The notes under the pieces are model-generated. The model made no database searches. It worked only from the letters and a program-made list of their open reading frames with translations, and was not told the DNA's origin. This document shows positions 32,895 through 43,003 of a stretch of 64,000 bases of DNA, piece after piece. The translations under genes were made by a program, and so were the position numbers. Numbering within the stretch: position 1 is the first letter of the stretch; every line of letters begins with the position of its first letter. The stretch is from Myxococcales bacterium (lineage in GTDB: Bacteria; Myxococcota_A; Polyangia; Haliangiales; Haliangiaceae). Where the stretch lies: positions 449,501-513,500 of the forward strand of contig JADJUF010000008.1 in NCBI GenBank assembly GCA_016717005.1, read 5' to 3'.

Positions 32895-33521
32895 CTACTT
32901 GCGCAGCACGCCGCGCAGCGCGACGTCGACCAGCTCGCGGGTGACCTCGCCGATCCGGCCCTCGACCTCGTCGGCGTGCGTGATGCAGTACTCGACGATG
33001 CCGCGCACCAGGCCGAGCAGCGCCGCGGCGGTGCGCTCGGGCGGGCACGGCCGCAGGATGCCGAGCGCGGCCCCCTGCCCCAGCGAGCGCGCGATCACCG
33101 TGCGGATCTCGTCGTAGAACCCCTGCAGCCGCGCCGCGGCCTCAGCGTCGGGCGTCCAGGTCGAGCTGAGCAGCACGACCGCGAGCGGGCGGTCGGCGAC
33201 GATGAACTCGAGCACCCGGGCGATGCCGTCGAGCAGCTGGACCTCGGGCGGCGGCGCGCTCGCGGCGGTGTCGACGTGGACGATCCGCGTGCGCAGCTCG
33301 GCCATGGCCTCGTCGAGCAGCGCGCCGAAGACGGCCTCCTTGCTCTCGAAGTAGAGGTAGAACGTGCCGCGGGCGATCTCGGCGCGGTCGATGATCGCGC
33401 CGATCGACGCCCCGTGGTAGCCGGCGTCGGCGAAGACCACCTTGGCGGCGTCGAGGATCTGCCGCCGGCGCTCGGCCCGGGCGACCGAGGCGCGATCCTC
33501 GTCGAGCGGCGGCCGGGCCAC
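32895..33521 (-). CDS. TetR-family transcriptional regulator
   Basis: 208 residues from the GTG at 33521, two bases after the stop of the PLD gene. The N-terminal HTH is typical: RRQILDAAKVVFADAGYHG then IGAIIDRAEIARGTFYLYFESKEAV. The C-terminal ligand domain is all-helical and contains LLGLVRGIVEYCITHADEVE. Likely represses the dehydratase/activase operon through the three palindromes at 32605-32669 and responds to an acyl-CoA or related ligand; both are inference from position. Co-transcribed with the phospholipase-D-like gene. Confidence 0.93.
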   Translation of the reverse strand: MARPPLDEDRASVARAERRRQILDAAKVVFADAGYHGASIGAIIDRAEIARGTFYLYFESKEAVFGALLDEAMAELRTRIVHVDTAASAPPPEVQLLDGIARVLEFIVADRPLAVVLLSSTWTPDAEAAARLQGFYDEIRTVIARSLGQGAALGILRPCPPERTAAALLGLVRGIVEYCITHADEVEGRIGEVTRELVDVALRGVLRK

Positions 33522-33523
33522 GG

Positions 33524-34795
<1,272 letters not shown>

Positions 34796-35065
34796 GGCAG
34801 CGGGGGTATACGGGTACCGCGCCGCGCGAGGCCACGCAAGCCGCGTCGCGCGGCCGAGCTCCAGGCGGGTGGCGAGGCCGACGCCGGTTCCGGCGCCGTC
34901 CTTGACCTGGTGCGCCGACCGGACGATTCCGACCCCCACGCCGGCGATCATCTCCAGGGGCCTCGTGCCAGCTGCGCGAGGCACAGGCCGTCGCGCTGTG
35001 TCGTTGCGCCTCGCCCCGAGCGCGCGTCGACGCCGTGGACGGATCACGCTCACCCGGTCGGAGTG

Positions 35066-35953
35066 CTACAGGCGCGCGGCCATGCCGACGAACGGGAACG
35101 CGCCGCCGTCCCCGCAGTCGACGTCGTCGCACGTGTTGGTCGCGAAGCCGAAGCCGAGGCCGCCGTCCAGAGCGAACCGGCCGCTGGCGGCGCGCATGCC
35201 GAGGAAGCCGCCGGTCAGGGCCTCGTCGCCGTCCCGGGTCTGGTGGAGCTCGCCCACCAGCTGCACGCCGCGGCCGTACGCGACGCCGACGCCGGCCAGG
35301 ACCGGCACGGTGTCCTCACCGGAGAACCCGAGGAAGTTGAGCGACAGCGTGACGGCGCCCACGCACGCGGCGTCGACACAGGCGGTGCCCTCGACGTGCG
35401 GGTTGTAGAGCGTGTCGCCGTCGGCCGAGTAGGTCGTGAGCCCCGCGGCGACCGCGAACCGAGCGCTGCGCCAGAGCTGGCCCTTGACGCTCAGGCCAGC
35501 GACCGCGCCCTCATCGACGACGGTGATCATGTTGACGCCGACCTCGACGCGGTCGGTCACGCCGAGCCGGAGCCCGACGGCCGCGACCGGCAGCAACGGC
35601 GCGCGCACGTCGAAGGTCACGTGCCCGCGAGGGGTGGTGAGCGCGGTCTCGGCGAAGTACGATCGGCCCGCGGCCGCGTCATCGCGGCGACGCCGATCGA
35701 GCCCGACCGGCTCGGCCGAGGTGTCGGTGATCGCCGGCTCGGCGACCGGCGCAGTCGCGCTGGGACCGACCGCGTAGGCCGGGACCGCCGTGACCTCGAT
35801 CGCGTCGGCCGCGGCGACGCGGGTCGGCGCCTCGTCCCTGGCGTCGGGCATCGGCGCGGCGGCCGAGACATCCGTGGCGTCGAGCGCCGCGGGGGCATCA
35901 GCGAGCGCGGCCGTAGGGGCGAACACCAGGGCCAGGGCGACGAGGCGGCTCAT
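35066..35953 (-). CDS. Secreted barrel-like outer-membrane protein
   Basis: 295 residues with a signal peptide (MSRLVALALVFAPTAALA). Residues 20-95 are a low-complexity Ala/Asp/Pro region. From about 95 the protein has alternating strands with Gly turns (AVGLRLGVTDRVEVGVNM, ARFAVAAGLTTYS) as in small outer-membrane barrels, with Cys pairs at TACVDAACV and NTCDDVDC. Ends FPFVGMAARL. Function unknown. About 260 bases upstream of and divergent from the sugar ABC operon, to which it need not belong. Confidence 0.7.
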   Translation of the reverse strand: MSRLVALALVFAPTAALADAPAALDATDVSAAAPMPDARDEAPTRVAAADAIEVTAVPAYAVGPSATAPVAEPAITDTSAEPVGLDRRRRDDAAAGRSYFAETALTTPRGHVTFDVRAPLLPVAAVGLRLGVTDRVEVGVNMITVVDEGAVAGLSVKGQLWRSARFAVAAGLTTYSADGDTLYNPHVEGTACVDAACVGAVTLSLNFLGFSGEDTVPVLAGVGVAYGRGVQLVGELHQTRDGDEALTGGFLGMRAASGRFALDGGLGFGFATNTCDDVDCGDGGAFPFVGMAARL

Positions 35954-36114
35954 GGTGCGAGCATCTCAGCAAGCGCGATGCCGCGGTCGTCGCGTCGCGC
36001 AAAGGTCTGCAACTACGCTCGCGCGCACGCGGCTCCGGTCAACCTCCAACAGAAAACCGTCAGGTCCCAGGACGCCGCCGTCACATGCTTCAGGACGCGA
36101 CGCCGCAGCGAGCG

Positions 36115-36135
36115 GTCGTTGCGAAACACAACGAC
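36115..36135. promoter_or_regulatory. Inverted repeat upstream of the sugar ABC operon
   Basis: GTCGTTG, seven bases, CAACGAC: a perfect 7-bp inverted repeat 80 bases before the ATPase gene. Candidate binding site for a sugar-responsive regulator, not encoded nearby. Confidence 0.4.
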
Positions 36136-36214
36136 AAGTGCCCCGGCCCATCGGATAACGGCCGGAGATCGCGTAGGATCCAGCTGGCCGAGGGGTTGCT
36201 ACCGCGGCAACGCT

Positions 36215-37294
36215 ATGTGTGAAGTCCGGCTGACCGGTATCAGCAAGCGCTACGACGGGGCCAAGGCTACGCGCGCCGTCATCGAGCGCCTCGATCTGAC
36301 GTTCCCGTCGGGGGAGCTGGTCGTGCTGATCGGGCCGTCGGGCTGCGGCAAGTCCACGACCCTGCGGATCGTCGCCGGCCTCGAGGAGCCGACCTCAGGC
36401 TCGGTGTGGATCGACGGCAAGGACGTCACCAACCTGCCGCCGGCGCAGCGCGACCTGGCGATGGTGTTCCAGAGCTACGCGCTGTACCCGCACATGACCG
36501 TGTTCGAGAACCTCGCGTTCGCGCTGCGCATCCGGCGCTCGCCCGAGGCCGAGATCACCGCGCGCGTGACCGAGGTCGCCGAGGCGCTGGGCCTGACGCC
36601 GTACCTCGAGCGGCGGCCCAAGGCGCTGTCGGGTGGCCAGCGCCAGCGCGTCGCGATCGGCCGCGCGGTCGTGCGGCGGCCCAAGGTGTTCTTGTTCGAT
36701 GAGCCGCTGTCGAACCTCGACGCCAAGCTCCGGGGCGAGATGCGGCGCGAGATCGCGCGCATCCACCGCGACGCCGGGGCGACGTCGCTCTACGTCACCC
36801 ACGATCAGATCGAGGCGATGACCCTGGCCGACCGGATCGTGGTCCTGCGCGACGGCGAGGTCCAGCAGGTCGGCAGCCCGCTCGACATCTACCAGCGCCC
36901 GGCCAACCGGTTCGTCGCCGGGTTCTTCGGCACGCCGACGATGAACTTCCTCGACGCCGCGGTCACCGACGACGACGCCGGCCACCGCGCCCGCGGCCTG
37001 GGCTTCGCGGTGCCGGCCCCGGCGCAGATCGGCGGCGCCGTGGTCCTGGGCATCCGCCCCGAGGACGTCACGCTCGAGCCCGCCGGCGATCGCGTGCCGC
37101 TGCCGGGCGCGGTGTCGCTGCGCGAGGTGCTGGGCGCCGAGGTGGTCCTGCACGTGACCTCGCCCGCCGGCGACGTGACCGTCCGCGCGCCGGCCCAGAC
37201 CCCGGCCCGCACCGGCGACGCCGTCACGGTCTACCTCGACCCCGGCGCGCTGCACTGGTTCGACGCCGGCAGCCAGCAGCGCGTGGCCGCATGA
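36215..37294 (+). CDS. Sugar ABC transporter ATPase, MalK/UgpC/MsmX type
   Basis: 359 residues from the ATG at 36215; a weak GAGGGG lies 19 bases upstream. Walker A GPSGCGKST at 40-48, Q-loop VFQSYALYPHMTV, signature LSGGQRQRV from 138, Walker B FLFDEPLSNLDAKLR and switch His in YVTHDQIEAM. After residue 235 the OB-fold domain typical of carbohydrate importers is present (GIRPEDV). Drives uptake by the MalF/MalG-like permeases encoded downstream. Its stop overlaps the start of the binding-protein gene (ATGA). Confidence 0.95.
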   Translation: MCEVRLTGISKRYDGAKATRAVIERLDLTFPSGELVVLIGPSGCGKSTTLRIVAGLEEPTSGSVWIDGKDVTNLPPAQRDLAMVFQSYALYPHMTVFENLAFALRIRRSPEAEITARVTEVAEALGLTPYLERRPKALSGGQRQRVAIGRAVVRRPKVFLFDEPLSNLDAKLRGEMRREIARIHRDAGATSLYVTHDQIEAMTLADRIVVLRDGEVQQVGSPLDIYQRPANRFVAGFFGTPTMNFLDAAVTDDDAGHRARGLGFAVPAPAQIGGAVVLGIRPEDVTLEPAGDRVPLPGAVSLREVLGAEVVLHVTSPAGDVTVRAPAQTPARTGDAVTVYLDPGALHWFDAGSQQRVAA

Positions 37295-38475
37295 AGACGC
37301 TCGGCGTGCTGGTGGTCGCGGCGCTGGCCGTGACCGGGTGCCGTCGCGACGACGCGGCGGTGACCCTGTGGCACGCCTACGACAAGGACGAGCGGGCCGC
37401 GCTCGAGGCCCTGGCCGCCGACTGGAACGAGGCCCACCCCGAGCGCCGCCTCGAGCTGGTGGCGATGCCGTACGACGGGTTCGGCGACAAGCTCGGCAGC
37501 GCGATCCCCAACGGCAACGGCCCCGACCTGTTCATCTACTCGCAGGATCGCCTGGGCGACTGGACCGCGGCCGGCGTGCTCGAGCCGATCGAGTTCTGGA
37601 TCGACGACGCCACCGCCGCGCGGTACACGCCCGAGGCGCTGGCGGGCCTGGCCTACCACGACGCGCTCTGGGGCCTCCCGGTCGCGGTCAAGTCGCTGGC
37701 GCTGTTCGTCCGCACCGACCTGGTGCCGGTGCCGCCGCGCACGACCGACGAGCTGTTCGCGATGGCCCCGGCGCTGACCGCGCGCGGCATCTTCGCGCTG
37801 GCCTACCCGGTCGACGATCTCTACGCCCACGCGGCGTGGCTGCACGGCTTCGGCGGCCGCGCGATGGACGGCGATCAGCCGACGATCGCGACCGCGCCGG
37901 CGGTGGCGGCCGCGGCGTTCGCGCGCGAGCTGGTCGACCGCAAGGTCGTGCCGAAAGACGCCGACGGCGCGTTGACCGCGACCCTGTTCGCCGAGGGCAA
38001 GGCGGCGATGGCGATGTCGGGGCCGTGGTTCATCGCCGACATCCCCGAAGGAGTCCCGTACACGATCACGACGCTGCCGATCGTCAGCGCCACCGGGGAG
38101 GCGGCCGCGCCGTTCCTCGGCACCGAGGGCGTCATGATGAGCGCCCGCGCCCGCGACAAGGACGCGGCGATCGCCGTGGCGCTGGCGCTGACCAGCGACG
38201 ACGCCGCCGCCAGCCGCGCCCGCCGGGCCGGCCAGGTCGTGCCCAACCCCGGCGCGTACCAGGGCGAGCTCGCCGACGACGCCACGCTCGCGAGCTTCCG
38301 GCGCCAGCTCGCGCACACCGTGCCGATGCCGGTGTCCCCGGCGATGCGGGCGGTCTGGACCCCGTACAAGAACGCGCTCGGCCAGATCGTGACCGGCGCG
38401 GCGTCGCCGTCGGCCGCGCTCGAGCGCGCCGCCAAGGACATCGCCACCTACTCGCGCACCGAGGCCCCGAAGTGA
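37291..38475 (+). CDS. Sugar ABC transporter substrate-binding lipoprotein (MalE-like)
   Basis: 394 residues, ATGA overlap with the ATPase gene. Signal LGVLVVAALAVTGC gives a lipoprotein anchored outside the cytoplasmic membrane. Family 1 solute-binding features: VTLWHAYDKDERAALEALAADWN, PDLFIYSQDRLGDW, AMAMSGPWFIADIP and FLGTEGVMMSARARDKDAA. These match maltose/trehalose-type binding proteins. The sugar cannot be fixed from sequence alone. Confidence 0.93.
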   Translation: MKTLGVLVVAALAVTGCRRDDAAVTLWHAYDKDERAALEALAADWNEAHPERRLELVAMPYDGFGDKLGSAIPNGNGPDLFIYSQDRLGDWTAAGVLEPIEFWIDDATAARYTPEALAGLAYHDALWGLPVAVKSLALFVRTDLVPVPPRTTDELFAMAPALTARGIFALAYPVDDLYAHAAWLHGFGGRAMDGDQPTIATAPAVAAAAFARELVDRKVVPKDADGALTATLFAEGKAAMAMSGPWFIADIPEGVPYTITTLPIVSATGEAAAPFLGTEGVMMSARARDKDAAIAVALALTSDDAAASRARRAGQVVPNPGAYQGELADDATLASFRRQLAHTVPMPVSPAMRAVWTPYKNALGQIVTGAASPSAALERAAKDIATYSRTEAPK

Positions 38476-40052
38476 CCGCGGGCGATCTCCGACGGGCGCT
38501 GCGCGACGTCGCGGTGATCGGCGCGATCCTGTGGCTGGTCGTGGTCACGGCGTTCGTGCGCGCGCGCAACCAGGACGCGACCCGAGCGGCGCTCGACCAC
38601 GCGCAGGCCGCGGCCGCGGCGGTGGCCAGCGGCGCCACGCCGGTGGTCGCGACCGCGGCCGCGGCGGTCGTCGGCGCGCCGGTTGCGAGCAAGCGCTATT
38701 CGTTCTTGCGCCGGAGGACCGCGCGCACCGCCACCGGCGTGCGCCCCCTGGGCGGCCCGACGGCGCCCGCCACCGACAAGCTCCTGTACGACGCCGCTGG
38801 GCGCTTCGAGCAGGACGGCGCGTTCGCCGCGCTCCTGCCCGACGGCACCGGTCGCGCGGTCGCCGCGGTCGCGACCGACCGGGGCCCAGCGGTCGCGATC
38901 ACCGCCTCCGCCGAGCCGCGCGCGCCGTTACCGTGGCTGGCGCTGCTGGGCCTGGTCGGGCTGTCGCTGGTCGTCGCCGGGGCCGGCGCCAGCCTCGGCG
39001 GCCGGGCCCGCGGGGTCGGGGTCGGGGTCGGGCTGGCGACCTGGGCGCTGCCGGCCGCGTCCTGGGGCGGGGCCGCGCTGACGATCGCCGTGCTGGCGAT
39101 CGCGATCGGCGGCGGCTGGGCCCACGCCCGCCACGCCACCGACCGGGTCGGCGCCTCGATCCGCGCGCACAAGGTCGCGCTCAGCTTCCTGGCCCCGGCC
39201 GGCGTCGCGATGATCGTCCTGGTCGTGGTGCCGTTCGCGGTCGGCCTGACGCTCGGCTTCTACGACCACCACCACGGGCGCTGGACCTTCGTCGGCCTCG
39301 CCAACTTCAAGCGCATCCTGTCGGGCGACGGCCACAGCCTGTCCGACCCGCTCAACTTCTGGTTCATCCTCGGCGTGACCCTGGCGTGGACGTTCGTGAA
39401 CGTGCTCCTGCACGTCACGTTCGGCACGCTCTTCGCCTTGATCCTTCGCCAGCCGTGGCTCCGGGCCAAGGGCGCGTGGCGGGTGCTCCTGATCGTGCCG
39501 TGGGCGGTGCCCAACTACATCACCGCGCTGATCTGGAAGGGCATGTTCGCCGGCGAGTACGGCGCGATCAACTCGATCCTGTCGGGCCTCGGCCTCGACC
39601 GCGTGTCGTGGTTCTCGTCGTGGGCGACCGCGTTCTCGGCCAACGTCGCCACCAACACCTGGCTGGGCTTCCCGTTCATGATGGTCGTGGCGCTGGGCGC
39701 GCTCGAGTCGATCCCGAAGGAGCTCGAGGAGGCGGCCGAGGTCGACGGCGCCAGCTCGTGGCAGCGGTTCCGCGAGATCACCCTGCCCCACCTCAAGCCG
39801 GCGCTGGGTCCGGCGATCGTGCTCGGCTCGATCTGGACGTTCAACATGTTCAACGTCATCGAGCTGGTGTCAGGCGGCAAGCCCGGCGGCTCGACCGACA
39901 TCCTCGTCACCGACGCCTACCGCTGGGCGTTCGAGCGCGGCGAGCAGTACGGCATGGCGGCGGCGCTGGGCACGATCATCTTCCTGTTGCTGCGGGCCTG
40001 GACGCTGATCGGCCGCGGCCTGACCAAGGGCGACGAGGACCCACGGCCATGA
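38472..40052 (+). CDS. Sugar ABC permease, MalF-like, with N-terminal extension
   Basis: 526 residues from the GTG at 38472 (GTGA overlap). The C-terminal 300 residues are a standard MalF core with six helices starting VALSFLAPAGVAMIVLVVVPFAVG and the EAA loop EEAAEVDGASSWQRFREI. The first 230 residues add a helix at about 13-30, a 110-residue soluble segment probably on the periplasmic side, and two to three more helices (WLALLGLVGLSLVV). E. coli MalF also has extra N-terminal helices and a large periplasmic loop, but the sequence here is different. Confidence 0.92.
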   Translation: MTAGDLRRALRDVAVIGAILWLVVVTAFVRARNQDATRAALDHAQAAAAAVASGATPVVATAAAAVVGAPVASKRYSFLRRRTARTATGVRPLGGPTAPATDKLLYDAAGRFEQDGAFAALLPDGTGRAVAAVATDRGPAVAITASAEPRAPLPWLALLGLVGLSLVVAGAGASLGGRARGVGVGVGLATWALPAASWGGAALTIAVLAIAIGGGWAHARHATDRVGASIRAHKVALSFLAPAGVAMIVLVVVPFAVGLTLGFYDHHHGRWTFVGLANFKRILSGDGHSLSDPLNFWFILGVTLAWTFVNVLLHVTFGTLFALILRQPWLRAKGAWRVLLIVPWAVPNYITALIWKGMFAGEYGAINSILSGLGLDRVSWFSSWATAFSANVATNTWLGFPFMMVVALGALESIPKELEEAAEVDGASSWQRFREITLPHLKPALGPAIVLGSIWTFNMFNVIELVSGGKPGGSTDILVTDAYRWAFERGEQYGMAAALGTIIFLLLRAWTLIGRGLTKGDEDPRP

Positions 40053-40903
40053 GCGTCCGCCGCCCCCGCCTGCCGATCGTGCTGGGCGCGCACGCGCTCC
40101 TGGCGATCGCCACGATGACCGTGCTGTACCCGGTCATGCTGGTCGTCAAGAAGGCGTTCGAGCCCGGCCGCCAGTTTGCGCTGTCGCCGTCGCCGATCCC
40201 GCGCCACGTGACGCTCGAGCACTTCCGGACCCTGCTCAGCTCGCGCGGCAGCCACGGCCAGCTCGCGTTCCTCCACCACACGATCAGCTCGCTCGCGGTC
40301 GCGATCGCCACCACCGTCGTCGGCATCGCGCTGTCGTGCACCGCCGCCTACTCGCTGTCGCGGTTCCGGTTCCCCGGCCGCAAGACCGCGCTCACCAGCT
40401 TCCTGGTGGTGCAGATGTTCCCGGCGTCGCTCCTGATGATCCCGCTGTACGTGCTCTTGCACGAGCTCGGGCTGCTCAACTCGCTCTCGGGCCTGGTGCT
40501 GGTCTACTCGACCACCGCGATCCCGTTCTGCGTGTGGACGCTCAAGGGCTACTTCGACAGCCTGCCACGCGAGCTGTTCGAGGCGGCGCGGGTCGACGGC
40601 GCCGGGCCGATCCGGATCTTCTGGACGATCGTCTTGCCCCTGGCCCGGCCCGGCATCGCGGTGACGGCGCTGTTCTCGTTCATGACCGCGTGGAACGAGT
40701 TCATCCTGGCCCAGACGTTCCTCACCGACGAGGGCAAGTACACGCTGCCGGTGATGCTGAAGTCGTCGGTCGGTCAGTTCACGGCCGACTGGGGCGTGTT
40801 CGCGGCCGGCGCGCTCCTGACCAGCCTGCCGGTGATGGCGCTGTTCTTCGTCGTGCAGAAGTACCTGGTCGGCGGGCTCACCGCCGGCGCCGTCAAGGGC
40901 TGA
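40049..40903 (+). CDS. Sugar ABC permease, MalG-like
   Basis: 284 residues, ATG at 40049 overlapping the previous stop (ATGA). Six predicted membrane helices, the EAA loop LFEAARVDGAGPIRIFW, and the MalG-type end with LPVMLKSSVGQF and FFVVQKYLVGGLTAGAVKG. Completes a four-gene importer with the ATPase, binding protein and MalF-like subunit, all translationally coupled. No glycosidase is found next to it. Confidence 0.94.
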   Translation: MSVRRPRLPIVLGAHALLAIATMTVLYPVMLVVKKAFEPGRQFALSPSPIPRHVTLEHFRTLLSSRGSHGQLAFLHHTISSLAVAIATTVVGIALSCTAAYSLSRFRFPGRKTALTSFLVVQMFPASLLMIPLYVLLHELGLLNSLSGLVLVYSTTAIPFCVWTLKGYFDSLPRELFEAARVDGAGPIRIFWTIVLPLARPGIAVTALFSFMTAWNEFILAQTFLTDEGKYTLPVMLKSSVGQFTADWGVFAAGALLTSLPVMALFFVVQKYLVGGLTAGAVKG

Positions 40904-41006
40904 GCAGCCCCGCGCCTGGTCGAGCCGGCCGGGCGCCGGCCCGCCGGGACCGCGCGCGGAGGCTTCCGCTGGGCGCCGCGCGACTGACGTGGCTCGGCCG
41001 GCGCGG

Positions 41007-42710
41007 TCAGGCGCGGACGAGGTCGCGCAGCTCGAGCTCGACCCGGGTGCGCCCGTTCCACGCCGACGCGGTCGGCCGGAACGCGACGTCGACCGTCGCG
41101 CCGACGCCGGGGTCGCGCTCGCCGAAGCCGAAACCGATCGCGCCGCGCACGGTGCCGGTGCGCGGGCAGCGCAGCTCGAGCTTGACGTGCGAGCCGTCGC
41201 CGACCCGGCGGCTGGTCAGGACCTCGAGCCGGCGCGCGACCAGCCGCGGCTCGGGGTTGTCCTGGCCGAACGGCCCGAGCTGCGCGAGCTCGCCCACCAG
41301 CGCCTCGTCGATCTCGGCCAGCCCGAGCTCGGCGTCGGCGTCGTGCCCGCTCACCACCGGGCCCGAGCCCTCGGCCAGGACCGCGGCGCCGAGCGCCTCG
41401 CGCAGCCGGTCGACCTCGCTGGCGCGCACGGTCAGGCCGGCGGCGGCGGCGTGGCCGCCGAAGCGCTCGAGCAGCGGCGCGCACGCCGCGAGCGTGCGGT
41501 ACAGGTCGACGCCGCCGGCGGTGCGCGCCGAGCCGCGGCCGACGCCGGTCGCGGGATCGATCGCGATCACGAACGCCGGGCGCGCGAACCGATCGACCAG
41601 CTTGGCGGCGACGATGCCGACCACGCCCGGCAGCCAGCGATCGCTCGCGACCACGATCGCCGGCCCGGGCTCGTCGCCGATCGCGGCGAGCGCCTCGACC
41701 GTCGCGGCGTCCTGGGCCACCCGGCGCGCGGCGTTGGCGGCCTCGAGCACCGCGGCCTTGGCCTCGGCCTCGTCGGCGGTCGCGAGCAGGAGCTCGAGCG
41801 CGGGCGCCGCGTCGCCGAGCCGGCCCGGGGCGTTGAGCCGCGGCGACAGCTTCCACGCCAGCACGTGCTCGTCGACCGCGCGCTCGGGCGCGACCCCGGC
41901 CGCGGTCAAGAGCGCCGCCAGGCCGGGCCGCTTGCGCTCGGTGGCGAGGCGCAGGCCGGCGGTCGCGAGGATGCGGTTCTCGTCGGCCAGCGGCACCAGG
42001 TCGGCGATCGTCCCGAGCGCCACCAGGTCGAGCAGGTCGCGCGGATCCGGCGCGGCGCGGCCGTGGAAGTGGCCCTGCCCGGCGAGGCGGGTGCGCACGG
42101 CGGCGGCCAGGTAGAACGCGATGCCGACCGAGGCCATGCCGCGGAACGGGAACAGCGAGTCGCTGCGGTGCGGGTTGACCAGCGCCACCGCCGGGTGGAC
42201 GCCGCGATCCGGCACGGTGTGATGGTCGACGACGACCACGTCGATGCCGGCGGCCCGGGCGGTCAGGATCGACGGCACGTCGCTGGTGCCGCAGTCCCCG
42301 GTGATGATGAGCCCGGGGCCGCCGGCGACAAGCTCCGCGGCGGCCGCGGCGCCGAAGCCGTAGCCCTCGTCGCGCCGCGCCACGCGCGCGATCACCTCGG
42401 CGCCGCACGCGCGCAGGAAGCTGGTCAGCAGCGCGCAGGTGGTGACGCCGTCGACGTCGTAGTCGCCGAACACCGCGATGCGCTCGCCGCGGAGGACCGC
42501 GCGGGTCACGCGATCGGCGGCGGTGGCGAAGCCGGCCATCGGCGCGTCGCCCTCGGGCGGGCGCAGCCGAGCCAGGCGCGGATCGAGGAACGCCGGCGCG
42601 CGCTCCGCGTCGAACCCGCGGCCGATCAGACAGCGCGCGGTGGCCGAGCGGACCCGCAGGCGCGCGGCCAGGCGCGCGACCGCGGTCTCGTCGAGGGAGC
42701 GCACCTGCAC
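41007..42710 (-). CDS. recJ: Single-stranded-DNA-specific exonuclease RecJ
   Basis: 567 residues, the usual RecJ length. DHH phosphoesterase motifs are present: DYDVDG (83-88), GDCG (138-141), VDHHT (161-165) and NPHR (179-182). The DHHA1 end contains RFGGHAAAAGLTV (GGH motif). The C-terminal OB region begins near GPFGQDNPEP. Degrades 5' ends of single-stranded DNA in recombination and mismatch repair. Convergent with the sugar operon. A palindrome lies 54 bases before the start. Confidence 0.96.
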   Translation of the reverse strand: MQVRSLDETAVARLAARLRVRSATARCLIGRGFDAERAPAFLDPRLARLRPPEGDAPMAGFATAADRVTRAVLRGERIAVFGDYDVDGVTTCALLTSFLRACGAEVIARVARRDEGYGFGAAAAAELVAGGPGLIITGDCGTSDVPSILTARAAGIDVVVVDHHTVPDRGVHPAVALVNPHRSDSLFPFRGMASVGIAFYLAAAVRTRLAGQGHFHGRAAPDPRDLLDLVALGTIADLVPLADENRILATAGLRLATERKRPGLAALLTAAGVAPERAVDEHVLAWKLSPRLNAPGRLGDAAPALELLLATADEAEAKAAVLEAANAARRVAQDAATVEALAAIGDEPGPAIVVASDRWLPGVVGIVAAKLVDRFARPAFVIAIDPATGVGRGSARTAGGVDLYRTLAACAPLLERFGGHAAAAGLTVRASEVDRLREALGAAVLAEGSGPVVSGHDADAELGLAEIDEALVGELAQLGPFGQDNPEPRLVARRLEVLTSRRVGDGSHVKLELRCPRTGTVRGAIGFGFGERDPGVGATVDVAFRPTASAWNGRTRVELELRDLVRA

Positions 42711-42763
42711 GGCGGCACCCTAGGCCGGCGGTCTGACACGGCCTCCGTCGAGCCGGCCCGGAT

Positions 42764-42781
42764 GCTGCACACCTGTGCAGC
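42764..42781. promoter_or_regulatory. 18-base perfect palindrome upstream of recJ
   Basis: GCTGCACA, two bases, TGTGCAGC, 54 bases before the recJ start and at the edge of the hexamer array. Either an operator or a small hairpin. Confidence 0.45.
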
Positions 42782-42787
42782 GCACAC

Positions 42788-43003
<216 letters not shown>

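Noticed and set aside
42764..42781. LexA box upstream of recJ
   Set aside because: The palindrome does not match known LexA consensus forms well enough.
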